Source: Lingula anatina (Eukaryota; Brachiopoda; Lingulata; Lingulida; Lingulidae). Taken from it: 40,321 bases of DNA. Of this stretch, positions 32,119 through 40,321 are shown piece after piece. A program made the translations under genes and the position numbers. The stretch spans positions 1 through 40,321 of the forward strand of contig NW_019773654.1 of assembly GCF_001039355.2 (NCBI RefSeq). The letters run 5' to 3'. The notes beneath the pieces were generated by a model that was given only the letters and a program-made list of their open reading frames with translations, did not search any database and was not told the DNA's origin. Positions within the stretch are counted from its first letter, which is position 1. Each line of letters opens with the position of its first letter.

Positions 32119-35100
32119 TTACAGGCCATCAGTATCCCCTAATAAGTTACCTATACCATCTGGAGAATAAGGCACAGACGCAGCAGTGCTGCCACCTTTA
32201 CACTGTTCAATCTCTTGTATGATGGCCTCCAGTTCCTCTCTCACAGATGGCTGTAGACTGGGGCAGGGGCTGGTGATCTCTCTCTTCAAAGAGCACTCCT
32301 TTTCACCTTTAATCTCTGTACCTGTATCATGAGAAGATGCTGCCATTTTGGATGGGTTAACACCGTAATAAGACTGTATATGTGTCCATGGACTTGTAAA
32401 ATTTTTCTTTCTTGAGTGCCCTTTGTCCTGCACAAATACTTTGCCTGTAGCGACAGCAGATGATGTCAAATTAAATTTTCGGCTATTTCCTCCCCCACAA
32501 GGATGTTGTAGAAATGGGCGTTGGCTTGTGACATCTTCTGCCTGCTCAGTTGCTATACATGTATCCAGAGCTGAAGCTGTCTTGGTGGGTCCGACTTTAT
32601 TTTCTACACATGAAGGTTGCTGAGGTAGACAAGGGCTTGTGAAGTACTTGTCATCTTGGGGACTTTCAAATGTTGTGCCTACATCATCAGCAAAGTCTGT
32701 CATAAATGATGATTGTATACCACAAAAGGGCGCCTTAGACTGTTTATCACCTAATGCAAGAAAATCTGTGGAATAACTCACAGCCTGCCCAGATTCATAG
32801 CTGGAAACCTCAGGTACAAACTGTGGCTCGTTTCTATCTGACAGACCAAGGTTACATTGCTTTAATTGTATTTCTGCATCACTGAGAATGCTCATCTCAT
32901 CGTTTTGGACCTCACCTGGACAGCCGAAGTTTAAAGGTACATCAAAGGGACAGTTATTGAGGACATTTGGATAGTAATCTGGTTGTTGCCATGACAACAA
33001 CCCATCGCTGTGATCAAGGTATTGACGTTCCTGCAAGAAGTCATATCCATTTTGTTCCTGGCAAATGCTCTTCTCATTCCCTCTAGCAATTTCAGAGGAA
33101 AAGTTTCCATAGCTGGGACTACTCCGAGAGGCAGCAGTCTCTTTATTGTTCATTCCATCCAACTGTGTATTTTTACATGTTCCTGATACTTTGCCATCCA
33201 CCTCTGTGGGGATGGGAATCACTGGGAGATTTTCCCCATCTTTAGAACTTTGCCCAGACTGTGCTGTAAATTGGGGCTTGTGCTCAGTGTCCAATGCTTC
33301 TATTTTTCCCAGTAAATCGGCCAGCTCTGGATTCTGATGAAAGTGGTGTTTGATCCGTTCCTTCTGGCCGATCAGGGGCAAAATCAGTGGAACTGGTGCT
33401 GAAGAACTTATTGAAGCCGAGCTTGGTGCTTTAGGAGTTATATTCAAACCTAAAATCAAGTACAAAAGTATATGTTTATGTTATTGTCGTTTTAATGTAC
33501 ATGTAAAAAATTCCAACAGCAAATAACTATATCATCACATTTAATAAAATTTAATTATAGTTTTATTAAAGTCATAGTTGCCAACTTTGTAACTGCACCA
33601 GCAATAAAGCACATACTTATTTTCAGTAAAACCATGGAAATGGAAGTGTTAGCAGTCTATTTGCATTTTCTATACTTTATCTGTAGTATACGTAAGAAAT
33701 AAAGAATTATAAAATGTTGCTGTCAAATTAATTTGGCTAAAAGGAAAATAAAATTATAAAACACTTTTCAAACAAATATCGCTATGAGAAATTTAAAACC
33801 TCAAGATTAAAACAAAAAACTATATCTGAGGTAGCCCAGAATCTACTTAATCCAACCCAATTTATTACCAATGTTGGCCAAATTCCTTCCGTTGGCCATG
33901 GCTGCATACACAGTTCCTATAGTGATGTTCTGTGCTCTGAGAAGACGGAGGTGCGTGCCACTCTTCAGGTGCCTCTCAAACACACTTTTGGATGTGAACT
34001 GTTTCTCACACAGTATACAGTGGTGAAGCTGGGTGATATGGACCATCTTGTGTTGGGTTTGTTCTTCCTAATTTAGAAAAAAAAGCAGAAAAAGCACAGA
34101 AAAAGTGATAATGACTACCGGATATCATCTAGGCTCACAAAGTTTTGATTATGTTTTCTAAAGAATTTTTAATAAGGGACGGATTGCTATAAATTAATTG
34201 AATGATAGGCATATATTTGACACAGCATGACACAAAAAGATGTTGCCACAATCAAGTTATATAAGTGGCAATTGGTTAAAAATGTCAAAGGCAAATTCTT
34301 TTTTTCAGATAATTGCTTTCTTATTCCCCCTCTATATTGCACCCACTGTACCTTGGAGGCAAATGTGATGTTGCAGCGTACACATCTGTAGGGGTGCTGC
34401 AGTTCTATGTGTTTCCCTACTTCTTCTTTACTGACACTGCTGTAATTTCGACAGAAGCCACAGGAACGATACTGCTTCAATGGCACCCAATTTTGACCTA
34501 AAAGAAAAACAATGGTCTCTTAAATTAAAAAAAAAGTACCTAAGAAACTAGTGGGGTAATAAGCTTTTTTTACAGATGGCGTAGTGGATAGTTTATCATT
34601 TTACTACTAGCTGCAGACCTGGTTTCTGTTTACATGGAAAATGGCATTATGCAGCATGAAAAGCATGATTGACAATGAAATATTTTTACTAAATGAACAC
34701 ATGATAACTACTGCTTTTTAATCCCAAATTAGTAAAGCACAAAATCTTGGACATGCAAAATGTGCATAAACTTCTATTGCTTCATGAAAGCAGCTGCCCA
34801 AAAAACGTTTCTCAGTCTGGCACCCTAATTCATTTGGAATAATGAGAATCTTTTAATTCATTTCTAAACTTGATAACACAATCTGGTAGTATTTACCTGA
34901 AATCACCCGTATGGTTGGCTTTCCAGGGAGATGGTCCATCTTGGTAACCTTGACTACACCCTCCATCAGGCCAGCATTAGCATGGCTAACATTAGGCTTG
35001 CTATGTTTTACATTCTTTTGTGGTATTGACTTTCGGACAGGCTTTTCCACTGTAGCCACATCACCATTTGAAGTGGCATTTGATACATGTGAGCCAAGTT

Positions 35101-38100
35101 TAGTCTGGCCAGTTTTAGGTTTTACATCTTTTACAATCTGCATGGGTTTAGTGTGGCTGCTTTTCGTCTTGCTATCTTGAAAGTTTCTCAACATGGACAT
35201 CTGGGATATCTGAACAGTTTTCTCCACTTTAACTACACAATTTTTAATAGCAAAGCCATCTTGTGCAGAAAACTGCCTTGGAAAACTGATTTTCTTCTTT
35301 TCACGTTTCCTATTAACATCATTTGGTCTGGATTTGGGCAAGATTTTAGTGCAGATTCTGCTCACAGTCCCAGCTTTCATCTCTTTAGAGAAGGCTTTCA
35401 ATGCCTTATTTTTTAGGTAACTGCCGGAACTTCCCTTGCTTTTTTGACCAATATATTTCTTGCTTTTCTCACGATTCTGCCTTTGAAATCTGTCACTGCA
35501 TTTGTTACTGCCTTGTGAACTCTTACACTTGTCTCGTTTACTTGATTGAGTTGAATGGTGTGGGATCTCATCATCAACCAAATGCATCAGATCAATCTCA
35601 GCTTTATCTGAGCTACTTGCTCCTTTATTTATGGAGCCCACTATCCCCTTCTTTACTCTCTCAGGCACTCTAACTGTACTGTCACCAGGCAGAGGTTTCT
35701 TTGATTTGGGGGACTGAACACATTCTCTGTCAATACCCTGACTGGCCAAAACCTTGTGTTTTGTCTTTCTACATCTGCTTCTGTTTGATTTTTTGGCAGT
35801 ATCCCTTGTATTGTGCCAATTACTTTTACACCCATTTTTCTGGGTCTTGGAAACTGTTGTCTTGTGTTTTTGCCTCTTGGAAACTGTTATCTTGTGTTTT
35901 TGCCTCTTGGAAACTGTTGTTGTGTGTTTTTGCCTCTTGGATACTGTTGTCTTGTGTGTTTGCTGCCTGGGAGCTGTTGTCTTCTGTGTTTGCTGCTTGG
36001 AAACTGTTGACCGGTGTGCTTGCTGCTTAGGACCCGTTGCCTTGAGTGTTTCCTGCTTGGAAACTGTTGATTGGTGGGTTTGCTGCTTGGAAAGTGATGC
36101 CTGGTGTATTTGCTGAGAAGGAATTGTTGCCAAGTTTGTTTCCTGATTGGTCTGTAGTTTGGGCGCAGGAAGTGTTTGAGCACTATTTTTCTTGGGCCTT
36201 CCTCTTTTCTTGATGGTCTGAGCACAGGTTGTCTGAATTGAGACAGGGTTACAAAGGGTTTTTTGGTGATGGGTCTTTCTCTTTTTAACCTGTCCTTGGG
36301 ATTTATCCTTTTTCTTTGCTAACAAAGATGTTCTCTTTTTTCCCTCCATGCAGCGCTTGCATTTGGATTGGCCTAGCAGAGCCCTTGTGCGACGACGTTT
36401 AGATGTTCTCTTCCTGGATGCTGGGGATTCTAGTGGCTTGTCTATGTTCAAACGTGAGGTACATTTGGTCTTTTTTACATCAATTTTTGAATCTGAACAT
36501 AAGGGAATCTTACAATGCCCTGTCAAAACTGTTGTAGCGGCTTTTGGTTTATTTCTGACATTATCATTTTGAAAAGCACCATTGTCTGGTAATATGTGAT
36601 CTTGCTGTTCATCTTCTTTGTGCATCTTGGCAATATGAACGCTCACATATCCTGATCTAACAAAATATTTGCCACAAATATGACAATTGTGAACTTTCTT
36701 AGACTGCAACTCTGCATTCTTGTGGTTTCCTTCAGCTTTCTGCACAGAATCAGACTCTTGGTTATTTTTGTTTTCAATCACTGTAACCATTTTCTTATCT
36801 GAAGAAAATTGTGATGCATCTACACTGGCTTTGGTGCATGTTTCAAACTTTGAACTAATAGTTGTCACTGCAATACTGAACATACTATTGGCAGAAGACT
36901 GGTGGCCACTCATGTCTTTCTGTACTTTGCTGCTTAATTTTTGTTGTGATATTAACCCCACATCTGCTTCATCACTGCAAGCGGTCCAAGATTCAATGCA
37001 AGAATTTCTTGAATCCACACTTTCCACAGACACTTTTTGTAATTGCTTCATTTCTATACTGCCCAGTGCCATTTTCTTCACACTTTTCAAATCTTTGATA
37101 AAACCAGACTCAGCTCCTGAATTATCCACAAAAGCACTGTTACTCATTTCAAGAACAGTGGTTGCAGCTACATTAGACACATTGTCTTCCATTTTACTTG
37201 GTTTACGACAAGATGCAAGCTCATGGTTCTGTAGTGCAGATGTGATGTCAATATTGTGTAATCTATTTTTCCATCCACTAAAATCCCGACATGGAAAATT
37301 TGGACTGAGAAGTAGTTCTTCCTCTGTGCCCAATTCACCAGAGAAACAGCTTGGCAACCTGTCCTCACTGGCATCACTTACTGTGCCAACTGTGAGAGCT
37401 GTTGGCTTAGGGGGACAATCCGGATTGCTGTCACTGTCTGAAAATCCTGTAATGGTTGGCTTAAATTCACTTTCTGTGCAAAGCGTCAGGGTATCTGGGT
37501 TGTCATCAGTTCCAGAATGTGCAGTGAAAGAAGACCGATGAACCGAGGCACTCTCTCTACAGTCATCCACTTGTCTACATAATGTGACAGCAGATGGGTT
37601 TTGTGCAGCATCAACGGACTTGTCGTCCTTTTCTGTAGACACCATGACAGCATGTGAACTGGTAACACAGTTTTGATTGTTGTCACTTTCTGTCTTGGGT
37701 GTGACAGCAGCTGAATTGAGAATACATTCTTGTTTGTCAACATCTGTGTGAATCACTATAGCAGATGGATTAGGGGTACAGTCCAAACTGTCATCACTTT
37801 CCTTAGCTGTGGCAGCAGATGGCTTAGCTATGTAGTACTGACTGTCATCACTGTCTGTGAAAGCAGAAATACTGGTGGTATGCTCTTCAATTTTATCACT
37901 TTTTGTATTGAATGCCATGACAGATTGCTTTGAAGCAGATGATGTATTCTTGCCTTGGTCTGACTGTGTTCTCCTACTGCTCATCTGACTGGTTAAAGAC
38001 TCTGTCTTGATCAAACTTCTATCACCATTGCATGTCTCTGATTTCACATCAGTATCCTTCCAAGTAAGACCCAATTTTTGTCTGAGACCTCCCTCTCCTT

Positions 38101-39929
38101 TACTGGCTGTAACATCACACTGTGTGTCTCTGTCCAAGTTAAGTTGTTGACAGTCACCCTTGTTTCCTCCAAGTGTACCATGCCGACTTGTCTTCCTGTC
38201 TGACATGCCTGTTTCTTCATTCTTCCAATTACTTTCCCTGCTTCCAGCTACACTCACAAGGTTTGCTTGATTTCTATCACCCAGGTGTCCATTATGAAAA
38301 ATCCCTTTGTGGTCAGGTCTTTTCCAGGGGGCTGGGTGTCTGGTTGTTACTACATCTATAGGTTTCATATTCCAATTTGTTTTCAGTTTCTTCTGGCCTT
38401 CAACATCACTCTTTGCACTATCTGAGATAAATTTCCTTTTGACAGATAGCAACTTGTCATCCAGCTTTGACCTTGTTTTAAGAAGCTTATTTCTTTGAAC
38501 AATTTCACTCTTCTGTTCCCTTGCTTTACTGAACTTGGAGATTTGTTTTACAGGCAAACTTTTAGACTCACTCTCTGTAACACTATCTATAGATTCAGAA
38601 GAGCTGTTTAGGGCATACAGTGTCTTGTTTTTGGCCACATACGGATTACTTGTCAGCCCCGACTCTTGCACCTCAGAAAACTTGTTCTCACAATCTGGAA
38701 CCAAGGCTGTCTTCCCTGTTCTTGGGACAAATGTACAAGATGGTCGCTTTCCCTCAACTTCAGGAGCATCATCTTCTGGCAAAAACTGGCTCACAGAGGG
38801 AGACCTTGCTATCCATCCCTCTATCAAGTCAGGTGGCATACCTGAGTGGGTCCTTTTTCTTCTGCGTGCAATACCCTCTGCCAAGTTACCTGAACTCAAG
38901 GGGCCACTTGAGACAGGTTGAAGAACACATGGAGAAACATTGGTCCTTCTATTTATGATCAAACATTGATGTATTGGTTCTGATGGGGAAGGGCAAACCA
39001 AAATGCCCCCAGGGACAGAAAGACCAGTGTGCCCTATCCTGCTTGACCTCTGAAAATTTGTGTTCTGTTCCTTTTCATCCTTTGGATTTTGACAACAGAA
39101 TATTCCCACAGAGCCAGATTCAACTACAGTCCTATTTTCTCCATACAATTGTTGACTACCACAGACACATCTTTTGAATTCCTCACTGAAAAAGGGATGG
39201 ATGTGCTGCTTTTGCTGCTGACAGTCCCGGTAGGTACTAGAACAATGGTGAAAACCATGGTAGTTATTACCATCATGTCCATATCTACCCTGGATGGTTT
39301 TATCCCCATATTGTTGAATGCTGTGGAAAGTGTTGCCATCATGTTGCTCTCTGCCAAGGTAGGCACTACCACCATGTTGTTGACTTCCAAGGTAGGTGCT
39401 GCCTCCATGTTGTTGACTACCAAGGTAGGCACTACCACCATGCTGTCTTCTTCCAATGTAGGCGCTACCACCATGCTGCTGACTTCCAAGGTATTTGTTA
39501 CCACCATGCTGTTGACTTCCAAGGTAGGTGCTACCACCATGCTGTTGACTTCCAATGTAGGTGCTACCACCATGCTGCTGACTTCCAAGGTAGGTGCTAC
39601 CACCATGCTGTTGACTTCCAATGTAGGTGCTACCACCATGCTGTTGACTTCCAAGGTAGGTGCTACCACCACGCTGTTGTCTTCCAAGGTAGGTGCTGCC
39701 ACCATGCTGTTTACTTCCAAGACAGGTACTATCACTATGTTGTTGGCTCCCAAGGTAGGTGCTATCATCATGTTGTTGGCTCCCAAGGTAGGTGCTATCA
39801 TCATGTTGTTGACTTTCAAGGTAGGTGCTACCACCATGTTGTTGACTACCACCATGGTATTGTTGGCCAAGGTAGATTCTATCCCCTTGTTGTTGACTGC
39901 CATGGAAGGAACCATCACCCTGTTGCTGA
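32119..39929 (-). CDS. Large multi-exon C2H2 zinc-finger protein with AT-hook and repeat arrays (5' end outside window)
   Basis: Coding exons, in transcript order: 39929-34897, 34497-34352, 34067-33869, 33449-32119. Phases agree and about 2,235 aa are visible. The 5-kb first visible exon encodes 11-aa Gln/Gly/Tyr repeats, a basic stretch (RRKRTHS), Asp/Ser/Thr-rich repeats, one C2H2 finger (CHICGKYFVRSGYVSVHIAK), a cluster of Lys/Arg (SRKRTSKRRRTRA), an AT-hook (KKRGRPKK) and a Lys/Gln-rich 10-aa repeat. Exons 2 and 3 encode three fingers: CGFC..H-x4-H, CVRC..H-x3-H (completed across the splice junction) and CILC..H-x5-H. The last exon is long, acidic and disordered. A nuclear DNA-binding or chromatin role is likely from the fingers and AT-hook; no ortholog recognised. 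The upper edge (TATGTTTTCAG acceptor) is uncertain, and no in-frame ATG lies in the repeat region, so an upstream exon is needed. Confidence 0.8.
33869..34497 (-). other. Three-finger C2H2 cluster split over two exons
   Basis: Finger A, C-x2-C-x13-H-x4-H, is wholly in exon 34497-34352. Finger B has its cysteines (RCVRCNITFASK) at the end of that exon and its histidines (EEQTQHKMVH) at the start of exon 34067-33869, giving C-x2-C-x12-H-x3-H. Finger C (CILCEKQFTSKSVFERH) is C-x2-C-x12-H-x5-H. The completed finger B independently confirms the splice sites chosen. Confidence 0.85.
35840..36125 (-). repeat. 30-bp tandem repeat coding a 10-aa Lys/Gln/Thr-rich unit
   Basis: About nine or ten copies with 30-bp spacing encode SK(R/Q)Q(K/T)HK(T/I)TV-type units inside the large zinc-finger exon. 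The copies nearest 35840 are most alike, the distal ones more diverged. The plus strand gives spurious Leu/Cys-rich frames. Confidence 0.9.
36186..36212 (-). other. AT-hook motif in the zinc-finger protein
   Basis: KKRGRPKKN: the GRP core flanked by basic residues, the standard minor-groove binding AT-hook. It lies between the single C2H2 finger (about 36624-36690) and the 10-aa repeats. Confidence 0.7.
37360..37880 (-). repeat. Degenerate Asp/Ser-rich protein repeat (about 20-25 aa units)
   Basis: Seven or eight units with the pattern T-x-SD(D/N)-x4-C-x2-(N/K)PSA(V/I/A)T occur in the large exon, for example ESDDSLDCTPNPSAIV and ESDNNQNCVTSSHAVM. Spacing varies with indels, so the array is old compared with the 33-bp array. 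Confidence 0.7.
39341..39868 (-). repeat. 33-bp tandem repeat, 16 units, coding GSQQHGGSTYL-type units
   Basis: The histidine codon of the unit recurs at 39341, 39374, 39407 and so on to 39836, exactly every 33 bp (16 units; the one at 39671 is Arg). The consensus is S-Q-Q-H-G-G-S-T-Y-L-G. The array is open in other frames on both strands, but differences between units fall mainly at third positions of this frame (CAA/CAG, AGT/AGC, GGT/GGA/GGG). Confidence 0.9.
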
Positions 39930-40321
39930 CTGAAAACATATCGGGTTTGTTTGTTATGAGCTTACATAATATGTATGCTAATTAAGGAAAGCCTTATTTT
40001 GAACTAAGGCCACACTTTTTTATTTTTATGGATGACATCCTCTGGGGACCCCAAAGTCGGTGCGAGCGGGCGAAAAAAAAAAAACAGTCCAAAAAAAAAA
40101 AAAACTGCTTAAGAAAAGTTATGTTTTCAGTACACAGCTGGAAACACTAATTTACCACAGAAACACGTATCAAACTAACAACATGTCTTTATCCATGCTC
40201 TCAAAATATTAAAGCTTTGTGAATAGGGCCTATTTCGTAGAAAGGTAAAAAGTCATGAATATATATGCTGCATATTACCAAATCTATTTAAGGTTATTTC
40301 ATGCATTCTGTTGGTATAGCA
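39930..40321. other. Non-coding stretch upstream of the first visible zinc-finger exon
   Basis: It contains the putative intron end (TATGTTTTCAG on the minus strand) and two A runs near 40074-40106. No start-codon exon could be identified; it is presumably intron. Confidence 0.5.

Noticed and set aside
35701-36116. Plus-strand Leu/Cys/Phe-rich frames resembling repeated membrane segments
   Set aside because: Antisense reading of the 30-bp Lys/Gln-coding repeat in the zinc-finger exon.
36720-37541. 273-aa plus-strand frame
   Set aside because: Antisense of the zinc-finger exon, whose minus-strand frame is much longer and has the zinc finger and AT-hook.
39341-39868. CRISPR-like regular array
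   Set aside because: There are no unique spacers; the units are head-to-tail and lie in a eukaryotic coding exon.
39089-39985. 298-aa plus-strand frame and 271-aa minus-strand frame with MLLTSKVGATT / NSMVVAPTLEV repeats
   Set aside because: Both are shadows of the 33-bp array. Neither continues into neighbouring coding sequence, and unit differences are not silent in these frames.

Overview
This window is animal nuclear DNA. It is AT-rich, has GT-AG introns, many microsatellites, and intronic and intergenic transposon relics. Three tandem-core relics have a hairpin, then a microsatellite, then 150-160 bp core repeats, the layout of the 'pearl' / non-autonomous Helentron elements known from bivalves. 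A bivalve or related mollusc is therefore the best guess; this is inference, because no ribosomal or mitochondrial marker is present.

Layout. 1-5.5 kb: mostly non-coding, with a possible last exon on the minus strand (969-1126), an exon-like CBM20 starch-binding fragment (about 1441-1661, plus), a Tc1/mariner transposase relic (minus) and a roughly 184-bp tandem duplication. 5.5-8.2 kb: an unassigned 86-codon open frame and a probable two-exon gene for an unrecognised 505-aa acidic, Ser-rich protein. 9.87-10.64 kb: a pearl-like element with 161-bp core repeats, ending abruptly at an unresolved base (N, 10637). 11.5-20.7 kb, plus strand: sixteen exons encoding the last 659 aa of DHX38/PRP16, the DEAH-box ATPase of the second step of splicing. 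Its 5' half, including the Walker A motif, is not found upstream in the window. 20.8-30.9 kb: intergenic, with a possible small spliced gene, two copies of one roughly 120-130-bp MITE family, a 121-bp MITE with a perfect 9-bp target duplication, a 780-bp inverted-repeat element, tRNA-like SINE heads and two more pearl-like relics. 31-39.9 kb, minus strand: a large zinc-finger gene (four coding exons, about 2,235 aa visible), convergent with DHX38. It has a 33-bp Gln/Gly/Tyr repeat array at its visible N-terminus, an AT-hook, a 30-bp Lys-rich array and four C2H2 fingers, one assembled across a splice junction.

Most interesting points. (1) Three introns of the DHX38 gene carry tandem duplications that include the 5' splice site itself, with or without the exon tail, giving arrays of decoy donors in a splicing-factor gene. 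(2) The zinc-finger protein has a much longer repetitive N-terminus than the longest ATG-less open frame suggests, and third-position variation supports this frame. (3) The 505-aa gene belongs to no family I recognise. (4) Several short repeat families are defined well enough inside the window to be used as search seeds.
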